This document shows positions 16,682 to 30,086 of a stretch of 30,086 bases of DNA, in pieces. How positions within the stretch are numbered: position 1 is the stretch's first letter; the number at the start of each line of letters is the position of its first letter. Location of the stretch: assembly GCA_903939555.1 (NCBI GenBank), contig CAJAHV010000309.1:1-30086 (forward strand), in the 5' to 3' direction. The position numbers and the translations under genes are program-made. A model generated the notes under the pieces. That model saw nothing but the letters and a program-made list of their open reading frames with translations, had not been told where the DNA came from and ran no database searches. The DNA is from an uncultured Alphaproteobacteria bacterium. GTDB lineage: Bacteria > Pseudomonadota > Alphaproteobacteria > Sphingomonadales > Sphingomonadaceae.

Positions 16682-16757
16682 AGGAGTGTAGCTCAGTTGG
16701 TAGAGCATCGGTCTCCAAAACCGAGGGCCGGGGGTTCGAGCCCCTCCACTCCTGCCA
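16682..16757 (+). tRNA. tRNA-Trp (anticodon CCA)
   Basis: The acceptor AGGAGTG pairs with CACTCCT, with discriminator G and an encoded CCA at 16755-16757. The anticodon stem TCGGT/ACCGA encloses CTCCAAA, giving anticodon CCA. A tRNA-Trp gene just before secE-nusG is the widespread bacterial arrangement. The 156-base gap to secE holds a 6-bp hairpin (16841-16846/16853-16858), but no clear terminator or secE promoter, so readthrough into secE is possible. Confidence 0.97.
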
Positions 16758-16913
16758 GTCCCGCTTGAAAAAGTGAGGCTGGCGACGGGCTTGCAAGGGA
16801 TCGGCCGGGTCGGTCCGGTCCGATAGGACGCCGGTTGTCCGCTCCGTTGAACCGGAGCAACAGCCGGATTTTGGTGTTTGCTGTGGTAAGATTAAACAAG
16901 AGTAAGTGATTCG

Positions 16914-17153
16914 ATGGCAATCGATGCAAAGGCGAAGCCGGTTCCGGCCGCACCAAAGCCACGGGTAAGCCCGGGTGAATTCGTGCGTCAGGTTCGGGCC
17001 GAGATTGCCAAGGTGTCATGGCCGACGCTGCCCGAAACCGTGCGCATGACGATCATGGTGCTGATCATGACGTCGCTGCTGTCGGTGTTCTTCGTCGGGA
17101 TCGATCAGGTGCTGGGCCGGATCGTCAAATTCCTGCTCAGCCTCGCTGCTTAA
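16914..17153 (+). CDS. secE: preprotein translocase subunit SecE
   Basis: This is the small essential clamp subunit of the SecYEG protein-export channel in the inner membrane. The 79-residue protein is the short, single-helix form. A basic, Pro/Ala-rich N-terminus is followed by the amphipathic stretch FVRQVRAEIAKVSWPTLPE, with the highly conserved VSWPT at about 34-38, and one membrane helix at about 45-75. The ATG at 16914 is preceded by AAGAGTAAG, a weak ribosome-binding sequence. It is followed 14 bases later by nusG, as in nearly all bacteria. Confidence 0.95.
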   Translation: MAIDAKAKPVPAAPKPRVSPGEFVRQVRAEIAKVSWPTLPETVRMTIMVLIMTSLLSVFFVGIDQVLGRIVKFLLSLAA

Positions 17154-17167
17154 GCTTAAGGACCAAC

Positions 17168-17704
17168 ATGTCGCGCTGGTACATCATCCATGCTTATTCG
17201 GGTTTCGAAAACAAGGTTCGCGAAGCGATCCTGACCGAAGCCACCCGCAAGGGCCTCGACGTGTTCATCGACGAAGTGTCGGTGCCCACCGAAACGGTCA
17301 ATGAAGTTTTCAAGGGCAAGAAGCGCGCTGTCGAGAAGAAGGTGTTTCCGGGCTATGTGCTCGCCAAGCTCGACATGACCGATGATGTCTATCACCTCGT
17401 CAAGAACACCCCCAAGGTAACTGGCTTTCTGGGCCAGCAGAACAAGCCGCAGCCGATTTCGGAAGCCGAAGCGGCGCGGATCCTGAACACCAAGGCCGAG
17501 GAGATCCCGGCGGCCAAGATGAAGAAGAAGGCGAATTTCGAGATCGGCGACCAGGTTCGCGTTCTCGATGGTCCCTTCGCCAGTTTCAACGGCCTGGTCG
17601 AGGAAATCGATTACGATCACGGTCGCGTCAAGGTTTCGGTGTCCATCTTCGGCCGGGCCACGCCCGTCGAACTGGGCTTCGAACAGGTCGAAAAGCAGAA
17701 GTAA
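17168..17704 (+). CDS. nusG: transcription termination/antitermination factor NusG
   Basis: NusG binds RNA polymerase over the clamp, increases processivity and couples transcription to Rho or to the leading ribosome. The 178-residue protein has the N-terminal NGN domain (RWYIIHAYSGFENKV at about 3-17, then VFPGYVLAKLDM at 59-70 and VTGFLG at 84-89) and the C-terminal KOW domain (FEIGDQVRVLDGPFASFNG at about 124-142). The ATG at 17168 is chosen because the protein starts MSRWYIIHAY. The reading frame continues upstream inside secE without family similarity. Downstream lies the structured leader of rplK. Confidence 0.97.
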   Translation: MSRWYIIHAYSGFENKVREAILTEATRKGLDVFIDEVSVPTETVNEVFKGKKRAVEKKVFPGYVLAKLDMTDDVYHLVKNTPKVTGFLGQQNKPQPISEAEAARILNTKAEEIPAAKMKKKANFEIGDQVRVLDGPFASFNGLVEEIDYDHGRVKVSVSIFGRATPVELGFEQVEKQK

Positions 17705-17751
17705 GGCCCCGGCCGCAAGGCCAGCCTGCCAACGCGTTTCGATCATCACCC

Positions 17752-17782
17752 GTGGGAGGCCGCTTGCGGTCGCTTGCACCAC
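17752..17782 (+). promoter_or_regulatory. probable L1-binding leader of rplK-rplA
   Basis: GTGG (17752-17755) can pair with CCAC (17779-17782). The two enclose unpaired GA and an inner hairpin at 17758-17771 (GGCC-GCTTGC-GGTC). Two short helices with an asymmetric loop and a GUGGGAGG strand resemble the L1 binding site shared by 23S rRNA and rplKA leaders in many bacteria. It ends just before the AGGAG ribosome-binding site of rplK, so L1 could block its own operon's translation there. This assignment is from pattern memory, not a model search. Confidence 0.5.
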
Positions 17783-17797
17783 AACAGGAGAGCCACA

Positions 17798-18232
17798 GTG
17801 GCAAAAAAGATTACCGGTTATATCAAGCTGCAGGTGAAAGCCGGCAGTGCCAACCCGTCCCCGCCGATCGGCCCGGCGCTCGGTCAGCGCGGCGTCAACA
17901 TCATGGAATTCTGCAAGGCGTTCAACGCCAAGACCGAATCACTGGTGAAGGGCACCCCGATCCCGACCGTCATCACGGTTTATGCCGATCGTTCGTTCAG
18001 CTTCATCACCAAGACGCCGCCGGCATCGTTCCTGATCAAGGAAGCCGCCGGCCTCAAGTCGGGCGGCACGACCCCCGGCAAGGGCGCGCCCGCTGGCAAG
18101 ATCACCACAACCCAGTTGAAGGCGATCGCTGAAACCAAGATGCCCGACCTCAACGCCAATTCGATCGAGATGGCGATGAAGACGATTGAAGGCAGCGCCC
18201 GCGCAATGGGCCTCGAAGTGGTGGAGGGCTAA
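17798..18232 (+). CDS. rplK: 50S ribosomal protein L11
   Basis: L11 binds the GTPase-associated region of 23S rRNA and is needed for RelA sensing of uncharged tRNA. The 144-residue protein begins (M)AKKITGYIKLQVKAGSANP, then has PPIGPALGQRGVNIMEF in the N-terminal domain and the RNA-binding C-terminal domain ending in ARAMGLEVVEG. The start is the GTG at 17798, with AGGAG at 17786-17790. An in-frame ATG 8 codons upstream would overlap the ribosome-binding site and the leader hairpin and is rejected. It is followed 4 bases later by rplA, which suggests translational coupling. Confidence 0.97.
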   Translation: MAKKITGYIKLQVKAGSANPSPPIGPALGQRGVNIMEFCKAFNAKTESLVKGTPIPTVITVYADRSFSFITKTPPASFLIKEAAGLKSGGTTPGKGAPAGKITTTQLKAIAETKMPDLNANSIEMAMKTIEGSARAMGLEVVEG

Positions 18233-18236
18233 GATC

Positions 18237-18935
18237 ATGGCACAGTCCAAGAAGGCCAAGGCGCTCGCAGCCGCAGTGAACCCCGAAATGCTTTATGATC
18301 TCGACCAGGCGCTGGCGATGGTGAAGGCCAACGCCACTTCCAAGTTTGACGAGACCATTGAAGTCGCCATCAACCTCAACGTCGATCCGCGCCACGCCGA
18401 CCAGATGGTCCGCGGCGTCGTCACGCTGCCCAAGGGCACCGGCAAGGATGTCCGCGTCGGCGTGTTCGCCCGTGGCCCCAAGGCCGATGAAGCCCGCGCC
18501 GCCGGTGCCGATGTCGTCGGTGCCGAAGACCTGCTTGAGATCGTTCAGGGCGGTACCATCGATTTCGATCGCTGCATCGCGACCCCGGACATGATGGGTC
18601 TCGTCGGCCGTCTCGGCAAGATCCTCGGCCCTAAGGGCATGATGCCGAACCCCAAGCTCGGCACCGTGACGATGAACGTTGGTGAAGCCGTCAAGGCTGC
18701 CAAGGGTGGCCAGATCGAATACCGCGTCGAAAAGGCCGGGATCATCCACGGCCGTCTCGGCAAGGCCAGCTTCAGCCAGGACGATCTGCGCGCCAATTTT
18801 GACGCGCTGCTCGATGCCGTGGTCAAGGCCAAGCCGTCGGGCGCCAAGGGCAAGTACCTCCAGAAGGTGGCGCTCAGCTCGACAATGGGTGCCGGCGTCC
18901 GCGTCGACACGGCCACGGTCGGCCACAACGTCTGA
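18237..18935 (+). CDS. rplA: 50S ribosomal protein L1
   Basis: L1 forms the mobile stalk that moves with E-site tRNA and also represses translation of its own rplK-rplA message. The 232-residue protein has the normal two-domain sequence. ATSKFDETIEVAINLNVD is at about 33-50, followed by LPKGTGKDVRVGVFARG. The RNA-binding C-terminal signature GKILGPKGMMPNPKLGTVT lies at about 125-143. The ATG at 18237 (MAQSKKAKAL) uses GGAGGG at 18222-18227 inside the end of rplK. After the gene, GACGC/GCGTC (18934-18949) makes a weak hairpin and a 395-base leader region begins. Confidence 0.97.
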   Translation: MAQSKKAKALAAAVNPEMLYDLDQALAMVKANATSKFDETIEVAINLNVDPRHADQMVRGVVTLPKGTGKDVRVGVFARGPKADEARAAGADVVGAEDLLEIVQGGTIDFDRCIATPDMMGLVGRLGKILGPKGMMPNPKLGTVTMNVGEAVKAAKGGQIEYRVEKAGIIHGRLGKASFSQDDLRANFDALLDAVVKAKPSGAKGKYLQKVALSSTMGAGVRVDTATVGHNV

Positions 18936-19063
18936 CGCTGTGCGGCGTCGGGTTGCGTTTTGGCGCCCGGTGCCGTATGCGACCAACAACTTCGCGTTCC
19001 GGCACGGGCTGCTTGCAGTACCGGCCGGAACGGAAAACCGTCCGAGATTGCAGGTGTTCCCGA

Positions 19064-19108
19064 TTGCTTCGGCAAAACGGAGCTTAAGCGAAGAACTTTA
19101 GTTCTTCG
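19064..19108 (+). promoter_or_regulatory. two hairpins in the rplA-rplJ gap
   Basis: TTGC-TTCG-GCAA (19064-19075) is a UUCG-tetraloop stem. CGAAGAAC-TTTA-GTTCTTCG (19089-19108) is a perfect 8-bp stem. The CGAAG strand at 19089 could also pair with the first CTTCG (19067), so the two compete. No T-run follows closely, and the role is unknown. Confidence 0.4.
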
Positions 19109-19180
19109 GCCTGGATGAGACGGGGATAGTTTTTCATCGGCCGCATCCGCGCGATGTGTGCCGGGTCTGTGACGGTGGAC

Positions 19181-19325
19181 ATGGTCCGTAGCCACAGGCG
19201 ACGATCCCTCGGACGGGCCGACGGCCCGGACTTTCCAACAGTTCTGGCTCCCGGCTCAACCGGTGCCGCATCCGCGGCACTGGAACCCGTTCCGGTCGCG
19301 TGCGGCCGGAGCAGTTAGCAAGGAG
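19181..19325 (+). promoter_or_regulatory. probable L10(L12)4-binding leader of rplJ-rplL
   Basis: The 395-base gap before rplJ contains a strongly structured leader. The stems are GTCCG/CGGAC (19184-19188/19210-19214), CGGGCC/GGCCCG (19214-19219/19223-19228), a perfect GTGCCGC/GCGGCAC (19263-19269/19274-19280) and GGAAC/GTTCC (19282-19293). The stretch CCGTAGCCACAGG (19186-19198) resembles the conserved CCGUAGACAGCAGG part of the L10 leader family, through which the L10-L12 complex represses translation of rplJL. A covariance-model search would decide the identity. Confidence 0.6.
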
Positions 19326-19330
19326 AGAGC

Positions 19331-19846
19331 ATGGATCGCGCTCAAAAATCCGAGCTGATCACTGGTCTTGCCCAGACCTTGTCCGAAACGTCCGTTGTTG
19401 TGATCGCTCGCAACCACGGCCTGACGGTGGCTCAGGTCACCGACCTTCGGAACAAGATGCGGCAGGCTGGCGCCAGCTTCAAGGTGACCAAGAATCGCCT
19501 TGCGCGCATCGCGCTCGAAGGCACCCCCTATCAGCCGATCGGCGACCTGCTGACCGGCCCGACCGGCTTTGCCACGTCGACCGATCCGGTCGCCGCAGCC
19601 AAGGTGGCGGTGGCGTTCGCCAAGACGACCGACAAGTTCGAGATCGTTGGCGGCGCGATGGGGGCGATTGTCCTCGACGTGAATGGCGTCAAGGCCCTGG
19701 CCGAACTGCCGTCGCTCGACGAGCTTCGCGCCAAGATCATCGGCCTGGTCAATGCCCCGGCAACCAAGCTCGCCCAGCTGGCCAGTGCGCCCGCCGGCAA
19801 GCTCGCCCGGGTGTTTGCGGCCTATGCCGACAAGGACGCTGCCTAA
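19331..19846 (+). CDS. rplJ: 50S ribosomal protein L10
   Basis: L10 anchors the L7/L12 dimers to the ribosome and, with them, represses its own message. The 171-residue protein begins MDRAQKSELITGLAQTL. It has the rRNA-binding N-terminal domain (VVIARNHGLTVAQVTDLRNKMR at about 23-44, then FKVTKNRLARIAL at 50-62) and a C-terminal helix for L12 binding (KLARVFAAYADK at about 157-168). AAGGAGAG at 19320-19327 supports ATG 19331. It follows the structured leader and precedes rplL by 49 bases. Confidence 0.97.
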   Translation: MDRAQKSELITGLAQTLSETSVVVIARNHGLTVAQVTDLRNKMRQAGASFKVTKNRLARIALEGTPYQPIGDLLTGPTGFATSTDPVAAAKVAVAFAKTTDKFEIVGGAMGAIVLDVNGVKALAELPSLDELRAKIIGLVNAPATKLAQLASAPAGKLARVFAAYADKDAA

Positions 19847-19895
19847 CCATCTGGCCATTCCGGCCTTCACAAGACTTTAGATATGGAGAATTACC

Positions 19896-20267
19896 ATGGC
19901 TGACCTCAATGCAATCGTCGAACAGCTTTCGGCGCTGACCGTCCTCGAAGCCGCTGACCTGGCCAAGATGCTTGAAGAAAAATGGGGCGTTTCGGCCGCC
20001 GCTGCCGTCGCCGTTGCCGGCCCGGCCGCTGCCGCTGCTCCGGCCGCTGAAGAAAAGACTGAATTCGACGTCATCCTGACCGGCGACGGTGGCAAGAAGA
20101 TCAACGTCATCAAGGAAGTCCGTGCCATCACCGGCCTCGGCCTGACCGAAGCCAAGACGCTGGTCGAATCGGCTCCGAAGGCAATCAAGGAAGGCGTCAA
20201 CAAGGCCGAAGCCGAGAAGCTGAAGAAGCAGCTCGAAGAAGCCGGTGCGACCGTCGAACTGAAGTAA
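19896..20267 (+). CDS. rplL: 50S ribosomal protein L7/L12
   Basis: This is the multicopy stalk protein that recruits and stimulates translational GTPases. The 123-residue acidic protein has an N-terminal dimerisation domain (MADLNAIVEQLSALTVLEAA), an Ala/Pro-rich hinge at about 34-52, and the C-terminal factor-binding domain with KINVIKEVRAITGLGLTEAK at about 68-87. GGAGA at 19885-19889 sets the start. The gene is followed by a 472-base gap holding palindromes, a strong terminator-like hairpin and the rpoB leader. Confidence 0.98.
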   Translation: MADLNAIVEQLSALTVLEAADLAKMLEEKWGVSAAAAVAVAGPAAAAAPAAEEKTEFDVILTGDGGKKINVIKEVRAITGLGLTEAKTLVESAPKAIKEGVNKAEAEKLKKQLEEAGATVELK

Positions 20268-20282
20268 GCCGTATTGCCGCGA

Positions 20283-20304
20283 GCGCGTAGCCCAGGCTAC
20301 GCGC
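20283..20304. repeat. perfect 10-bp palindrome after rplL
   Basis: GCGCGTAGCC and GGCTACGCGC (20283-20292/20295-20304) form a near-perfect palindrome 16 bases after the rplL stop. A copy of its centre in reverse complement (AGCCTGGGCT, 20338-20347) lies 40 bases on. GCGCC-TACA-GGCGC overlaps its right arm (20301-20313). An 11-base direct repeat CGACACGCCAG lies at 20391 and 20404. No T-run follows; it may be an RNase-processing or 3'-stabilising stem. Confidence 0.6.
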
Positions 20305-20416
20305 CTACAGGCGCAAGGCAGGCCAGCCGGGCGAAGAAGCCTGGGCTGTGCCGAACCGGTCTGACACAAGGCCGCGGCGATGCTGCGGCTCGACACGCCA
20401 GCCCGACACGCCAGAA

Positions 20417-20453
20417 AAAGGGCGGTCTCTCCGGAGGCCGCCCTTTCGCTTTT
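20417..20453 (+). terminator. intrinsic terminator or attenuator between rplL and rpoB
   Basis: A 13-bp stem pairs 20417-20429 with 20434-20446 (AAAGGGCGG against CCGCCCTTT, extended inward with one G-U pair) around a UCCG tetraloop. TTTCGCTTTT follows, an interrupted U-tract. It fits the partial attenuator long known between rplL and rpoB in other bacteria, which lowers RNA polymerase expression relative to ribosomal proteins. Confidence 0.85.
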
Positions 20454-20491
20454 CCGGTGCCGAATGCGGAGCTGCGGCGCCCGATTCCCCC

Positions 20492-20520
20492 TTCCCCAAA
20501 TCCGTCTCTTCGACTATAGG
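20492..20520 (+). promoter_or_regulatory. candidate rpoB promoter
   Basis: TTCCCC (20492-20497) and TATAGG (20515-20520) are 17 bases apart, downstream of the terminator. The -10 matches 4 of 6 consensus bases and the -35 only 3. If real, it gives rpoBC an independent transcript with a leader of about 210 bases. Confidence 0.35.
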
Positions 20521-20537
20521 TAACGACAGTTAATTCA

Positions 20538-20557
20538 GGTGGCTGCATGCGGCCACC
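20538..20557 (+). promoter_or_regulatory. hairpin in the rpoB leader
   Basis: GGTGGCTG (20538-20545) pairs with CGGCCACC (20550-20557) around CATG, 8 bp with one G-U pair. It lies near the start of the untranslated stretch before rpoB. The rest of 20558-20739 shows no gene. The rpoB frame is open through it from a GTG at 20539, but the translation has no family similarity. Confidence 0.45.
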
Positions 20558-20739
20558 GTCCTCCCGCCCACGGGACACGGTTCGGATCTGGTGCGAGCGA
20601 ACCGCGACGAATAGGGGGCATGGAGGCTGCAACGCCCAAGGCCCGTACGGCATTCGGTAACCCCGAAAGCTGTGCGGTTTTCGTCGTCTATGGGCTCAAC
20701 CCATTGGCGGGTAAAGATTTTGAGAGGCGACCGATCACC

Positions 20740-24882
<4,143 letters not shown>

Positions 24883-24894
24883 CGGGGGCTGCGC

Positions 24895-24976
24895 GAGGGG
24901 AGGCCGCGGCCTTCCCTCACCCTCCCGCGCGCTGAAGAAGCGCGTGGGCCCCTTCCCCTCCCCAAACGGGTGAGGG
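24895..24976. repeat. palindromic spacer between rpoB and rpoC
   Basis: Hairpin A is 24895-24904 with 24909-24918 (GAGGGGAGGC against GCCTTCCCTC, one G-U pair). Alternative stem B is CCCTCACCC (24914-24922) with GGGTGAGGG (24968-24976), enclosing CGCGC-TGAAGAA-GCGCG. Bases 24914-24918 are used by both, so A and B exclude each other. The GGTGAGGGG/CCCCTCACC core also occurs in the atpD-atpC element, so a dispersed repeat is likely. The rpoC ribosome-binding site AGGAG (24987-24991) lies 10 bases after stem B. Confidence 0.75.
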
Positions 24977-24997
24977 GTTTGAGATTAGGAGACGGTT

Positions 24998-29155
<4,158 letters not shown>

Positions 29156-29183
29156 TCTTGACTATACGCCTGCATTGAAAAGG

Positions 29184-29213
29184 CCCCGTCGGTGCGAACC
29201 GGCGGGGTTTTTT
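29184..29213 (+). terminator. intrinsic terminator after rpoC
   Basis: A 10-bp stem CCCCGTCGGT/ACCGGCGGGG (29184-29193/29198-29207, one G-U pair) with a GCGA tetraloop is followed directly by six T. It is a textbook rho-independent terminator closing the rpoBC transcript. Confidence 0.95.
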
Positions 29214-29309
29214 CTTGTCGGCTTCGCGTTGTCCGGGACGGGCGGCGACGTTGCGGCGGTGCCCCTGACCCGCCGCGGCTTTGCCCCATGCCGGTCACAA
29301 TGCCGGGCT

Positions 29310-30086
29310 ATGACAGGTTTCGATATGCCGAAGGATCGATTTGTGGCGACCGCGTTCAAGCTGCCCGGCGCTTTCGACATGCCGCCAGCGCGGCCACTGC
29401 GCATTGCGTTGTTTTCCGGTAATTACAATTATGTTCGCGACGGTGCCAATCAGGCGCTTAACCGGCTGGTCGCCTATTTCGAAGCGCAGGGTCACATGAC
29501 TCGTGTCTATTCACCGACGAGCCCGACCCCGGCATTTCCGCCGGCCGGTACCCTTATCTCGGTCCCGTCGATCCGTTTTCCCGGGCGCGGCGATTATCGC
29601 TTGGCGCGCGGTCTGCCCGAGGCACTGAAGCGCGATATTCGCGCCTTTGCGCCCGATATCTTCCACCTTGCGGCACCCGATCCGCTCGGCCATTCGGCCA
29701 AGAAACTGGCACGCGCGATGGGCGTACCGGTGGTCGCCAGCGTTCACACCCGCTTTGAAACCTACCTCGAATATTATGGCCTTGGCTGGGTGCGACCGGC
29801 GGGCGAAGCCTTGCTGCGGCGCTTTTATGCAGGGCTCGACGAAGTTTTCGTCACCTCCGCAGGTTTTGGCGATGTGCTGCGAGCGCAGGGCCTGATCGGC
29901 CACAGCGCGGTGTGGAGCCGTGGTGTCGACAAGTTGCGTTTTTCACCCGGCAAGCGTTCGTTGGCATGGCGACGCGAACTGGGCATCGGCGATGACGAAG
30001 TGATGATCGGCTTTGTCGGTCGGCTCGTGCTGGAAAAGGGGCTGGATACGATCGCGGCGACCATGGCCGAACTCGAACGCCGTGGC
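29310..30086 (+). CDS. GT4-type glycosyltransferase (3' end beyond window)
   Basis: The N-terminal 259 residues of a GT-B fold glycosyltransferase run open to the window edge with no stop. It is likely to transfer a sugar from a nucleotide sugar to a lipid or saccharide at the cytosolic face of the membrane. The pattern resembles MgtA/SqdX-like alpha-mannosyl and sulfoquinovosyl transferases: LRIALFSGNYNYVRDGANQ at about 30-48, then HLAAPDPLG, VVASVHTRFETYLEYYGL and SRGVDKLRFSP. GRLVLEKGLD near the end begins the donor-binding domain. The start is uncertain: ATG 29310, 29325 or 29379 are all in frame and none has a strong ribosome-binding site. It is separated from rpoC by a terminator, so it is a new transcription unit. 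Confidence 0.85.
   Translation, partial: MTGFDMPKDRFVATAFKLPGAFDMPPARPLRIALFSGNYNYVRDGANQALNRLVAYFEAQGHMTRVYSPTSPTPAFPPAGTLISVPSIRFPGRGDYRLARGLPEALKRDIRAFAPDIFHLAAPDPLGHSAKKLARAMGVPVVASVHTRFETYLEYYGLGWVRPAGEALLRRFYAGLDEVFVTSAGFGDVLRAQGLIGHSAVWSRGVDKLRFSPGKRSLAWRRELGIGDDEVMIGFVGRLVLEKGLDTIAATMAELERRG

Noticed and set aside
16861..16913. A secE promoter with -10 TAAGAT at 16887
   Set aside because: No acceptable -35 box lies 16-18 bases upstream, so it was not annotated.
20539..20739. N-terminal extension of rpoB from a GTG at 20539
   Set aside because: The added 67 residues have no similarity to beta subunits and cover a hairpin leader. All related proteins start at the ATG at 20740.

Overview
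This is a chromosomal segment of a GC-rich alphaproteobacterium, most likely a member of the Sphingomonadales. That placement rests on the F1-only ATP synthase cluster in the order atpH-A-G-D-C, the plant-type GshA, the neighbouring ubiA/rsmE genes and the style of the intergenic palindromes. No 16S rRNA or species-level marker is present, so it is an inference.

Layout. Positions 1-4853 (+) hold the F1 part of the ATP synthase operon: atpH (5' end cut off), atpA, atpG, atpD and atpC. Large palindromic elements lie before atpG and before atpC. Positions 4893-6575 hold ubiA (-), for ubiquinone synthesis, and rsmE (+), a 16S rRNA methyltransferase. Their start codons are only 6 bases apart, head to head. 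Positions 6653-12741 look like an accessory block. It has a secreted penicillin-acylase-type hydrolase and an N-acyl-D-amino-acid deacylase on the minus strand, then a divergent pair on the plus strand: a sterol desaturase-family membrane protein and a small polytopic membrane protein of unknown function. Positions 12790-15059 hold gshA (+) and rlmB (-). Positions 15114-16757 hold tRNA-Tyr (-), a GGDEF diguanylate cyclase (-), tRNA-Gly (-) and tRNA-Trp (+).

Positions 16914-29155 (+) are the conserved secE-nusG-rplK-rplA-rplJ-rplL-rpoB-rpoC transcription/translation block. It has probable autoregulatory leaders before rplK (L1 type) and rplJ (L10 type). A strong hairpin terminator or attenuator lies between rplL and rpoB, a palindromic spacer lies between rpoB and rpoC, and a textbook intrinsic terminator follows rpoC. 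The window ends inside a GT4-type glycosyltransferase gene.

Most of the window is ordinary core genome. No CRISPR array, prophage, transposase or obviously new system is visible. The points most worth a second look are the structured elements inserted between genes of essential operons (atpA/atpG, atpD/atpC, rpoB/rpoC), some of which could form mutually exclusive hairpins, and the four-gene accessory block between rsmE and gshA.
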